A stretch of DNA of 64,000 nucleotides, taken from positions 37,842,488 to 37,906,487 of the forward strand of contig JANAVB010029819.1 in NCBI GenBank assembly GCA_029216955.1, given 5' to 3'. The position numbers and the translations under genes are program-made. The notes beneath the pieces were generated by a model. The model had not been told where the DNA came from. It did no database searches and saw only the letters and a program-made list of their open reading frames with translations. This DNA comes from Iris pallida. Taxonomy: Eukaryota; Streptophyta; Magnoliopsida; Asparagales; Iridaceae. Positions 34,714 to 45,082 of the stretch are shown here, piece by piece; within the stretch, counting starts at the first letter, position 1; each line of letters begins with the position of its first letter.

Positions 34714-36812
34714 TTCGCCGGCTCATCTTGGGAAGACGAGTAACAATTGGCTCGACCAAGGATTTTGTGTCTTCCAATTATCTTCAGATGGATTTTGGCA
34801 ATCGGATCACCATCGGCCCTATGATGGGCTTTAGCTCTTGACTTTGGGAGTCGGATGACCACTGGTTCCTAATGCGCAGCTTGAACGAAAGAACCAGGCA
34901 CCTCTTTATGCAAGGTTGCGACAAGGGGTACAGCTTTGCCTGATTTATGGGCCTGGAGATAAATTCTCAAAGGTTCCTCTGGTCCTGTGATGGCCGCCAG
35001 TTCGTCAGTTATGTATTTCTTGGCTTCTTCATATAGACAAGCCTCCGAAGAATAATAAGACTCAACCCCTTTGAAGGGATCGATGTTGGCGAAGTCGGTC
35101 TTCACGAAGCCGTGCCTACTGATATACTTGAAGCACTGGTGGAGGGTGGACGGTACAATCATATAGTCATGTATCCATAGACGCCCCAAGAGGATGTTGT
35201 AGGGCGTGTCTACCTCTATGACGCAGCAGGTAACCTCCGTCTCCAGGTCGCCAATCTGTCATTTCACTCAGATCTTCCCTAGGGGATATCTCCTTCCCGA
35301 GTTAAAACCGCTAATGGCAGTGTTGCTTGGTGCTAGCCGATGCATAGGGATGCCAAGAAGTTGGAGCAGGCTTTTTCAGAATGATGCTTATTGACGAGCC
35401 AGGGTCGATATGCATCCGATCCACCTTGATGTCGCCTATGTATCCGGTGTTGTACAAGGGGCGATCATGCAAATTGGACTTGATCAACATGTCCTGAGGA
35501 GTAAATATGATGTTGGGCATTGCATCTGTGCTATCGCTGCCCTGTGGATCTGCTTGCGGGTCTTCCCCTGGAGGCTTGATCTGAGCTAAGTAGGCGTCAG
35601 CATTTTTGAGTGCTTCGCTTAATACGACACGAAGAACCATGGAGAGCCTTAGGAGCTCGTATAACGACAACTTTGCTGGCGTATTAGCCAATTGTGCTAA
35701 TATGTCAAAGTTGTAAGGTCTTTCCAGTCCCTGAGGTACATCATTGCGAAGTGGCCTATCGAAGCGGGTATCATTTATCTTGGACTTATCCACTAGTGGA
35801 GGCTGAGATGGCCTTGGAACATCAGAGGGAGGCAACGTTACCTGCTGAGGATCTTTGGCTGAACTATCCCGTACGGGTTGGACTTGTGCTCCAGACCGAG
35901 CAACAATGGCTGCAGCTTCTTCATCTTCGGCTGAAATTGTATAGCAGGATCTAGAATTCCTGCCCTTCTTCTTGTTGGTAGGAGATGACACCACCTGGAT
36001 AACTTCGGGCACTAAGCCCGGGTGTACCCACATGATTTCTCCTTGCGAGGTAGTGAGAGGTACCAGTCTAGATGTCTGGTCCCGAACGGGTAGAAGATTC
36101 GTAACTTCTATCGTCGCCCGGGAGACAGGTATTACCCCGTCTGGAGTGCTTGTTGGAGGAAAGTCGCCGAACTGAATTGACACCATATTCGCCGCCACGG
36201 TAACCTCTTCAAAGTCTATCGACAGAGCTTTGGAGTCGATAAGACTCTGAATGTACCTCTTTAATTGGAAGCAGTCATGAGTAGAATGATGGACGTAGCG
36301 GTGGAAGTGACAATATTTTGGGTCCTCCATTCCTGCCGCTCGGGGTTCGCGCCTTGGTGGAGGGAGCTGGATCCTACCCCCTTGCAAGAGCATATCGAAG
36401 ATAGGTTTGACATGACTATCTTCAAATGAGTCATTAACCTTGGGCCACGGACCTTCCAACTATTTTTGTTCGGGCTTCAGAGTCGCATCAGTGACCATGG
36501 CCAGCTTGCCCTTATTGTCCCGGTTGGTGGTGGCGCCACTGTTGTTGTTACTGGAGGTGGAACCAGGACGTATGCCCTTATCTTCTCCGTCTGGGATGTG
36601 TAATCCCAGCTGGTGAGCCTTCTTCAATTTTGCCTCTGCGTTGGTAGCACTTATGATGAAGGTTGTCCAATCCCTGAACTGATCGTCGCCCATCCAGAGG
36701 CTAATTGTGGAGAGCAGCTTCTTCTGGCAGATTTCAATCAAGGAGCTCTTGGGATTGCCTTGGGGCAATCTCATTGCGGTTTGACGGAACCGCTCGATAT
36801 AGTTCCTCGTTA
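34714..36812 (-). pseudogene. Outer Tat gag C-terminus and protease
   Basis: Reading leftward from 36812: end of capsid (36460-36774, SSLIEICQKKLLSTISLWMG), Cys/His cluster CHFHRYVHHSTHDC (about 36270-36310), spacer, then protease with the DPGSSISII active-site stretch (about 35385-35420) and GRLWIHDYMIV (35160-35189). Frame shifts occur near 35260-35310, and a stop follows PSGF-like residues near 34869. It is closely parallel to 23868-26432 but clearly diverged. It is cut by LARD-1 on the left and by the CACTA-like element on the right. Confidence 0.85.
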
Positions 36813-37402
36813 TACTACAAGAAATAGAGCCTACAATAGCAGTTTTTCTATAGCATTCAAGTATCCCCGCTATAGAATGTTATCAACAATAGCGTTCTCT
36901 CTGCAGTGCTATAAAAATATCTATCTATAGCATTTTCTGAACGCTGTAGAATCTATAACATTTTTACATCATATGTTTGTATAAAAATGGACTTCCGTCA
37001 AAGGCTCAGCTGATCATTTTTTTATTTCGCTCTCGATTTTTCAACGGCCATCAAAAACTCCCTCCTAAAAATTTCTATTTCCAATTGCAAGCCCTGAGAT
37101 CTCCCCCTCCCCTCTCTCTCTCTCCTCCTCTCTTCTGTCTCATGCGCTTTCTCTTCCCCTCTCCCCTCGGATCTATTCCTACCACCGTCCGATTCCAAAA
37201 CCCTAACCTATTTTTTTCCACCTCCAACAATGGAAGAAGCACGGGAGATGGAGCGGGCGAAGGACACAAAGGAGATAAAGATGGCGTCGAGCGCCTCCAC
37301 CACTTCCTCAAGTCCTCCACTAGGAACCTCGGCTCCTCTGAAGGTCGTATACAAGTTGGCGTCGAGCGGAAGAAGGACACGAAGGAGATTGATGGCGACG
37401 AC

Positions 37403-37677
37403 AAAAAGAAAGATGATCGATCTAGAGTATGGATGGAAGTTCATGCATAAGGGGATCACCAAGCTGAAGCTGAAGAAGGGCTCCCGGATCTAGAGCAGGG
37501 ATGCTCTCGATCCATCAATCGGCCCCCTTCTCTTTGGTCTTGAATCTAGGGTTAGGTTTTTTTTGCTGGTGTCATTGTTTCTTGATTTTTGTTGAACGCC
37601 AGGACAATATACAACATGTGCATGCAGAAGTCACCGTATGACTATTTGCAGCAGCTGTATGACACATCGACGGTGAT
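37403..37677 (+). pseudogene. CUL1-like: Captured cullin-1 N-terminal fragment
   Basis: Two pieces match the start of plant cullin-1, the SCF ubiquitin-ligase scaffold. The first is IDLEYGWKFMHKGITKLK (37412-37475), then out of register KGSRI and a stop. The second is TIYNMCMQKSPYDYLQQLYD after a CCAG acceptor (37603-37665). The intron between them is kept, so the copy came from genomic DNA. The upstream frame (37230-37410) is a low-complexity Ser/Thr/Lys stretch that is not cullin. Only about 40 residues of cullin remain. It is non-functional as a cullin. Confidence 0.7.
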
Positions 37678-38785
37678 TTCTTAACCCAATTGTTCTTTTG
37701 TTTTCGCGGATGAGTTCTTTTCGTCGTATGTTGTTCGTATGTTGTATGTTTTATTAGGAGGATTTATGTTCCAGTTGTTGACAGGATTCATGAATATGCA
37801 GTCGAGGTCCGGTTCGGGCCGAGGATCGAACAAATCGAAGGAGAAAGAATAAGAAGGGAGGTACTTCCTCTCTCAGAGTCGTCTCTTGTTGAAGTGATCA
37901 CTCTTTTTTCTTTCTTGTTCGTTGCCTCTTTAATGTTAAAATTTGGAGTTATTACTATGATTGGTATAGCAAAGATCGTGGCTTTTAGGTGAAACTTTTG
38001 CGAATTTGTTCAATTTATTGACACGGACACGACGCCACGTACTTTATATGTTCAATTTATTGGTTTAATCAGAGCTAATACTGTGATTGCCTATTGGTGT
38101 AGTAAAACTTATGGCTTTCTTGTGTAATTACTGAGGAATGGGTACTAGATGGAATCAGTTATGCATACACCACAGTATAGGGACACTATGACATGTTACA
38201 CGACATTGATTTTGACATGTCCTATTGTATTTTGCATAATGAGTGGCATGCCCCAATATTTCGTGAATAAATTGGAAGAGTTCCCACCAAACACACAATT
38301 ATGGCATTATGTTTACAAATAAGCAACAGAGAACCTACTTTTCAATGTATTTAATTTACAGTATAGACATTATTCTGAACTCTGATTAGTATACAGAATA
38401 TGCAAGGCCCCTAATGACAGTTCAGGAGAATAATGACAGTTCAGGAGAATGACATACAGATAAAGAAAAAACAAGACAATATGTGTTCTTGGGTGTATTC
38501 TGGGGGTTAGTATCTTGGGAGCATTCATGAGCCATCAGTATATTCTCCTCCTTATGTTAGAGGTTTTCTTCTCAGGTCTTTGTCTTTTGGTTTATTGACA
38601 ACATATTCTTTTTTTAATTTTGAAATAGATGAAATTTTGGTAGACAATTGTATGAAACTAGCTGACGCCTCAGATCTACTCTGTAGAATCTAGGTTCTTG
38701 ATTACAAGATATGCAAATATGCAATAGATGCAAGATATTCACTAGGTATTGTTTTATTGGTTTTTTGACTCTTTGCGAGTATCAG

Positions 38786-39194
38786 GAATGGTATACAAGG
38801 GTGTTCTTTCAAATGGCTCTCCTGTTGCAGTGGAGCATATATTCAAGGATGCTCATGTGGAGACGTTTATGAGGGAAGTTACTAGCCTGTCACATGTAAG
38901 ATACCCAAACCTTGTGACTCTGAGAGGCTATTGTGAAGAACGAGACGAACGTTTCCTTGTTTACGAGCTGTGCGATAATGGCAATCTATCAGAGTTGTTA
39001 TTTGGTAGTAGCATTCTGAAACATGCTTATTGTTTAATATTTTTTTTGAGTTACTGAGCATGATTTATCATATAATAGAAAAGGAAAAGAAGCTTTCATG
39101 GTGTCAAAGACTCGAAATTGCTATTAGTTGTTCTCATGGACTTTGGTTTCTTCACACATATGAAGGAGGCTGCATTGTTCATTGAGATATCAAG
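38786..39194 (+). pseudogene. Captured receptor-like kinase fragment
   Basis: Two exons with conserved splice sites. Exon A (38786-39004, acceptor ATCAG, donor TTTG|GTAGTA) encodes GMVYKGVLSNGSPVAVEHI through NLVTLRGYC and FLVYELCDNGNLSELLF. Exon B (39079-39194, acceptor AATAG, donor AAG|GTTAGT) encodes KKLSWCQRLEIAI through FLHTYEGGCIVH, then TGA in place of the Arg codon of the HRD catalytic loop, then DIK. The ATP-binding lysine of the VAVK box is Glu (VAVE). It belongs to the RLK/Pelle family. Two key residues are lost and only about 110 residues are present, so it is a dead fragment carried by the transposon. Confidence 0.8.
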
Positions 39195-39853
39195 GTTAGT
39201 TGAATTTTACCAACTGTTTTCTAAGATACAGAAGTCCGAAGTTTGATTTATATATGAAGATATCTTATCCTCTCTAGGCTGGGGCCTTTCTATTGCGATT
39301 GTTAATTGGTTGAACATCATGTTATTCTCGCATCCTTTATAGATGTCTTCATACCATTGCAATTATTCTGTTGACAAGTATCAATTTGAGGACCTTTCCT
39401 AATTATTGAAGACCTCGACCTGTCTGAAACTTCTGAAAGTACTCAGAGAGATTAATCTAGTTTTCCATCGTCATGCATAATGTAAGCATTTTCTGATGGA
39501 ATAAGTTTTAATTAGGCTATTTGGTTCACCATTATCCTCTTATTTAGATGGCAGTGATAGAGCTATTCGACATTGTTGCTTTTGCAACTCTTCTTGGAGA
39601 ATAGAATTAATACTTATTTTTGCAATTAACAGTAATTACACCAGCAAGCCTAACCTTGTCCACAATATAGTAAATATTGACGAATGAATGACGTAATAAT
39701 CTTGATTCAGTTACTGATACTAGTTTTCATCCAAAACCTACAAGATCGGCTCTTTAGGAACCATATTATAAGTCTAAATGAAAATTATGTGTAATCTGTC
39801 CGTGGCAAGTTTTCTGTTGATCCTAACAAATTGGCATCTATAATACTCCTCAC

Positions 39854-40025
39854 TGGGAGGGCGTTGCTTAGCGCGACGGTAAAGTTTTTTGCTTGCATCC
39901 TTGAGGATGTGGATTTGAGTCACAAAAACAGCCTCTCCACATATATATGGGGATAACACTGTACATATTGACCCTCTCCGGATTATACACATAAGCGGGA
40001 GTCTTCTGGCAGTATGATGCCCTTT
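39854..40025 (+). mobile_element. Au-like SINE
   Basis: A degraded pol III box A (GCGCGACGGTAAAG, about 39871) and box B (GGATTTGAGTC, 39911-39921), followed by ACAAAAACAGCCTCT and TTGACCCTCTCCGGA and a GCGGGAG word, in the order found in plant Au SINEs. It ends in GATGCCCTTT. No clear TSD. It sits inside the CACTA-like element downstream of the kinase fragment. Confidence 0.65.
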
Positions 40026-41344
40026 ACCAGACTTCCTTAACAGCTAAATTTATTCTTAAAAGTACTTATTTCTTTTTCTGAATCTTCATTTAGCACTTCT
40101 CTCCTATAGTTTTACCATGTGACTCATAAGCTCATTTCCTCAATAATTGGTACTATTTTGTATACATCCCTTATGTTTATAAAGAGATAAAAAAAACTAC
40201 TACTACACTCATTAGGCATTTTAAACTCTTCAGTAGTTGATTCAATAGTTTGGTTAGCCACATCAATTATTCGTCCATGAAACTTTAAGGAACTACACTA
40301 GGGATATTATTCAGTCCTACAACTTTTCTCGTTTTTAATTTCTAGGAAGCTTCTTTCACTTTAAAACTCTGATTTTACAATATTGAATGATTTCTACCAT
40401 AATAGGGTTTTGCTTAAAAGTATTCTGCTTGATGTAGACTGATTTACTTCAACTACAAGAATATTGCTCAACTTGCTATGGTGAAAATTATGAAAAAGCC
40501 TGGCCAATGGAAAAAGTTTCACATTCCTCGCAGGTTGGTTCAATTCTATTATGTGAAATGTAGTTGTACGTCCTTGATCCTAATGTTGGAGCCGTATACA
40601 CTTTTGTTTTTCTCTAGATTTCTAAGTTTCCATATGTCTTTCTATTTTCCATCTATACACATGTTTATAGAAAGTCATTCCTTCTAAATTAATAACTAAT
40701 TGGTGGGCAGTTCATTTCTTACAAAGGTTTTGTAGATGTATTGCATCTTAGTGTGTATTCTGGCATGTAGTTAACATATATAAATTGATTCCAGATCGTT
40801 AGAGAAGTAGAAGGAATACTGGAATACAAATGCAACAAAGATAAATGTTTATGGAATACATGGATACATGATCTTGTGTGAACTTATTTTTTATATAATA
40901 ATGTTAATATATTTTTTTCTCAATTTTGTGTAGGTTGGCGTGTAAATTTTTGATGGTTGTGTATATAAGCTAGAAGGAAAGAGTCGATCGAGCTGCATTT
41001 TGGCCTACAGATATTTTGTATGGAAATAAAATGCTTTAGTTGAATTTTGGACTAGCGTTAGGTTACAAACATTTTGTACATCTTGGATTCTCTTTACATA
41101 AAAATTTTATTTTGGACTACTATTTCGATCACTTTAGGTGTGCAATAACTTTTTGTACATCTTGAATGTTTTAATGAAAAATGTATGAATTTATTTATTT
41201 TGGCAAACCTTTTCTATATCTTGATTGATCGAAATGGAAGTTGCGATTGAAATTGTTGAAATCAATTATGATTCAGCACAAATTTTTATGATGTATAGGT
41301 TAATTGTATGTGATACAGAACAGGTTATTCAGATATGAAATTGT
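40026..41344 (+). other. CACTA-like interior, unassigned
   Basis: AT-rich. A short frame at 40459-40531 (IAQLAMVKIMKKPGQWKKF) ends at CGCAG|GTTGG, a possible donor, and may be another captured exon. I do not recognise it. The rest shows nothing. Confidence 0.35.
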
Positions 41345-41730
41345 TTAGCAGATTTATAGCACTCAAAATGCTATGAAAAATCGACAGCGTTCAGAAACGC
41401 TATAATAAGTCAACATCATTAAAGCGCTATGCATTATCTATAACATTCATTAACGCTATTATTCATCAATAGCATTCAAGAACGCTATAGACCATCAACA
41501 ACATTCATGAACGCCATAATCAATCTACAGCATTTACGAACGCTATAAACATTTACAGCATTCACGAACGCTATAAACCATCAACAGCATACATGAACGC
41601 TATAATCAATCTACAGCATTCAAGAAAGCTATAATGTTATAGCGTTCACATGTCTGGACATACTATAGCGTGGGCAATTATAGCAGACAGAATATGCTAT
41701 AGAAGGCTTTCTATAGCATTTTGTGCATGC
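41345..41730. repeat. Subterminal repeats of the CACTA-like element
   Basis: About ten units of about 30 bp with ACAGCATTCA-GAACGCTATAA cores, for example at 41462, 41523, 41555 and 41582. They match inverted counterparts at 36830-36960. Such arrays are transposase-binding regions in CACTA elements (family knowledge). Confidence 0.75.
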
Positions 41731-43479
41731 TATTGTAGGCTATATTTATTGTAGTAGCTCCCTCTCTCCTTGAATGACGTCCATGAGAGATGACATCGTT
41801 ACATCATGCCCCACTTCGTAGAATCTTTCCAGAAACATGTGCTTGAAGCCGTCAAAAGAATGAATGCAGTTGTCGGAAAGGTTGCGGTACCAATCGAACG
41901 CGATCCCCTCCAATGCTCCGATGAATAATCGCGTGAGGATGGCATCACTATGCAGAAAATGGTCGGTTGTGACCTCAAAGTAAGTCATGTACCAACTAGC
42001 AGAGGTCTTCCCATCATAAGAATCGATATGGAACGGCTTGTACCAGGGTAAAAAAGGCACGCCTCTCCATGCAACGGGATATGGCTGCCGTATTCTGAGA
42101 TCCTGAGAGGAGTCTCGGGCATTGAACATTGCTCGAAGCTCCTCGACTTCCCTCCTTGCCTCATTGACTTCATCTACAGCTGAAGGAACGGATGGTGCTA
42201 AGGGATCATCACCCTAAGGAAGGGCGGTCGTGTTGGAGTCTGCGTTGACTGCGGGTCCCCGGCTTGTTTGTTCGAGCGTCCTCGCTGGTTGAGTTGGCAA
42301 GGCAGCTTTGATCTCGTCTACGGACTTGATCAAGGACAAGAGCATGGCTTCCAGCACTTCTAGCCATTGTCGGTCATAAGGTGCTTCATGATCATCGTCA
42401 GCCATAAAGATTGTCCTCACGTGGGTAGAGGTGGAAGGGATTGTGGCAGAGGTACTCTTTGTGCCGTACCCTTGTATAGAGAAATCGTCAGAGAATGTCG
42501 GAATATCATCTTTCTCTGACTCGGAAGGGGTGCTACCCCCTGTGCAGGAAGCCGTATCATCTTGGTGAGGGTGGTTGCCTTTAGGGAAATCCAATTCTGT
42601 TGTAGAGTTCTGGGGGATCTCTACCCCCTGTGTGTGCTCTTGGTACATCGGGTTGTCGCATATATTGAGGGGACTGCTACTCCCAGCTTCATCTACTCTC
42701 AAAGAGGCCAACGATCCACCCCCAGGTGCTGGAAGCTTCTTTTTGGATCGAGTGCCTAAATAGACACCCCCTGTGGTTGTCGGTAGGAACCCTCCAGATG
42801 AGGGTCTCCTCGCAATACTGGCCGAGTTCGCCGGGCTAGAAGAGCCTGTCTTCTTTCCTCCCTTGCGAACCTTCTGAGCTGAATTACAGGAAGCAAGAGG
42901 AAACCCCTCGTCTCCCAGAATTTGCACCTGTTTTTTGAGTTATTGTCGGACAGGTGCTGGCTGCTGCAGTCGTTGGAAAACTGACTGCCGATCTTCAGGT
43001 GCTGCTAATTTGTTGTAACAGCAGTAGATGATGACTTGGGTGCAACGATGCCCTGAGAGGGACTCATTTCATGCTGATGCTGCCATCTTGCGTTTGTGAG
43101 TAATCACGTCACGTAAGTCGGTAGGAAGCTGCTCTACCTTTGCACCAAACTTGCGAACTCAGGTATCCCGAGCGCACGGTGCTTAGACATCATGTTTGCT
43201 CCCTGATCCGTGGCTAGTAAAAGCACTTGCTCCGGATCTTTGGAGGGAGACTTTAAAGACCCATCATGTCCGTTAGTCCTGGGGGATTGGACGCGGGTGG
43301 TTCTGTACAACTTTTCGTCAGGAGCCCGTGTAACAGTCAACGGGGCTCGCTGACAGTCAGCAACTTGGACAGTTGACTGGGCTGGTTGGGCCCACACTGC
43401 CCTAGACTTTTTTGACTTAGCATCCGAAGGCGTATGGTAAAAAGAGTCCAAATTGGCACATCCCATATTTTCAATGGGC

Positions 43480-43690
43480 CGCATGGCGTCGGGCCCGCAT
43501 GAGAGGCGGTCGAATACATAGCTTCTGACAAGGCCGCATGAGACATCATGTCTGAGGCCAGGATTGGTTGTCGCATGGACCATCTTCTTGCGGCTAGAGC
43601 TGGCTGTCGCATGGACCTTCTTTCTGCGGCCAGAGTTGGCTGCCGCATGAGTTGTCTGCCTGCGGCCAGAGTTGGCTGCCACATGGACAG
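43480..43690. repeat. GCCGCAT/TGCGGC array in outer gag leader
   Basis: About eight copies with a 30-40 bp period (GGCCGCATGGCG, CTTGCGGCTAGAG, TCTGCGGCCAGAG, GCTGCCGCATGAG). Translated on minus as Ala/Ser/Arg-rich repeats. Confidence 0.7.
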
Positions 43691-44081
43691 ACTATCGATC
43701 TCCTCTATGTGGCTTCTTCTTTGTCCGTATGGATTTTCCTTGTGCCCCCAAAAACTCAGCATCGTAGTGTTTTCCTCTGCTGGATTTGGGGACAGTGGGG
43801 TCCTCTGCGGTCGGAAACAAAGCCGTGGGAGAGTTCTGGTCACCATCTTGGGCTGCAGAAGGAGCTTCTTCGAAAACTTGGTCGGGGGCAACAGTTTTGC
43901 GCACCGACATCTTGCGAGTCCTTTTTGGGTTAGCTCGCTTCTGAGACGGGCTAGCGCTCCCTTCAGAGAGCATTTCTTCGAAGGCTTGTTGGTCGAAATG
44001 AACCACAAGCATTTGCTACGTAGAGCCGATCTTGGACGCATCAGATTACATCACCAGCTTCTCATCAAAAGAGAAGGACGT

Positions 44082-44098
44082 CTCCAGCAGAGTCTTCA
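44082..44098 (-). promoter_or_regulatory. Primer-binding site of outer Tat element, mutated
   Basis: TGAAGACTCTGCTGGAG on minus, three bases inside the LTR. It aligns with the inner site TGGCGACTCTGTTGGGG and the tRNA-Arg type, with several changes. Confidence 0.6.
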
Positions 44099-44101
44099 TC
44101 G

Positions 44102-45077
44102 TGTTTGCCATAAAAAATTAAAGACAGGTATTACAGAACACTGAAATTGATTGCAAACTCGTTTGTACAAAAAAACGCCTAGAAAGAAATCCTAGGAAAC
44201 AATCTAAGTACAATTGTTTAGTTTTGATTCTGGGGGTGACGGTGGAGGCTCGAGAAAGTGCTATCAACTCTGTCTTACTCCGTGGACTATCTAACGCAGT
44301 CTTTAGATCTTGAAGAAATTACTTTCTTGAAGGTTACCAGCCTTTTGTAGGGGTGTGGCATCCTGCTATTTATAATAGAATGTATGTTAAGCCGTATAGA
44401 TGGCCTGCGGCCACGTGGTAGATTGGCACGCGAAGACCCGCTCTTTGGCTGCCATCCGTCGATTTGTTGGGATTTCGTTACAGCAAATCTGGGTAGTTTA
44501 GGACTTGGTCAAATTGCCACGTGTCCTGTCGCAGGGATCATCAATTTTTAGCCGCATAGATCTCTCAGTCTTCGATCAGGTGGGGTCGCATGAGACTCAT
44601 ACGGCTTAAGTCGTAAACTTCCTTAGTCCAGACATAGCTTAAGCATTTAAACCGTATAGATTTTGTATTTTGGCCGCATAAAGCTCATGCGGCTTGGATC
44701 ACAGTTACTCTTGGCTGCATGAAGCTTGGAGACTTTTTGGGGCCGCATATGTCTGAGCCGCATAAGGTTCATGCGGCTTAGGTGACACTCCTTCTGGCCG
44801 CATGAAGGCGTACGAACCTTGCTTTTGGGCGACGTCTCACATCTTATCTTTTTGGTGTCATAGTTGTCATTTTTGTCAGTTTTGACAGGACTTGTCAGCT
44901 TTATCAGACGAACTGCTCCTCTTGGCCGCATATCTTCCTTCTGCAGCTGGTTGTCGACGGGCCGCATATGTCATTGAACCAGTCATGCGGCTTTCATTTA
45001 TGCGGACCTGTTTGGCTAAAAGTACCTATGCGGCAATTTGTAATCCGCATGAACCCCATATTTTTCATGCTTCTACA
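44102..45077 (-). repeat. 5' LTR of outer Tat element
   Basis: 976 bp pair of 3664-4642. TATA at 44365-44374. U3 (44390-45077) is crowded with ATGCGGCT and AGCCGCAT words in both orientations. TSD ATTAG is at 45078-45082. Confidence 0.92.
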
Positions 45078-45082
45078 ATTAG

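Larger units (their letters stand above)
36813..41756. mobile_element. CACTA-like transposon with captured gene fragments
   Basis: The ends are inverted repeats: TACTACAAGAAATAGAGCC at 36813, and at 41756 its near complement (TACTACAATAAATATAGCC). CACTA elements typically begin CACTACAAGAAA. Subterminal repeats of AGCATTCAAGAACGCTATA type crowd both ends (36830-36960; 41345-41730). Host gag sequence continues on each side (compare inner Tat 26440-26490). The TSD is not clean: TTA on the left against GTA on the right, or just TA, so the superfamily call is probable rather than certain. No transposase was found, so it is non-autonomous. It carries cullin-like and kinase-like exons and a SINE. 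Confidence 0.7.
41757..44101 (-). pseudogene. Outer Tat gag leader and gag N-terminal/capsid part
   Basis: Reading leftward: a leader starting at an ATG inside the LTR, with early in-frame stops, then the FDQQAFEEMLSEGSA stretch (43960-44000); a basic repeat region generated by GCCGCAT words (43480-43690); a Ser/Thr-rich middle (42214-42927); and capsid with INPYDGKTSAS-like (IDSYDGKTSAS), FIGALEGIAFDWYRNL and FYEVGHDVTMSSLMDVIQGE (41757-42129). Several frameshifts and stops. The capsid is cut at 41757 by the CACTA-like element and resumes at 36812. Confidence 0.82.
3664..45077 (-). mobile_element. Outer Ty3/gypsy Tat-like element, gag-protease only, with antisense PMD gene
   Basis: LTRs at 3664-4642 and 44102-45077 start TGTTTG and end TTCTACA on the plus strand and are flanked by ATTAG on both sides. 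Sense orientation is minus: primer-binding site 44082-44098, polypurine tract 4643-4656. Its own sequence is 44101-41757, then 36812-34714, then 10684-4643, the gaps being a CACTA-like element and LARD-1. It keeps gag and protease. After the protease tail (about 10450) it passes directly into 3' repeats with no reverse transcriptase, RNase H or integrase, so it depended on enzymes from another element. The antisense gene at 5096-9604 fills the space between gag-pro and the 3' LTR. Confidence 0.88.
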
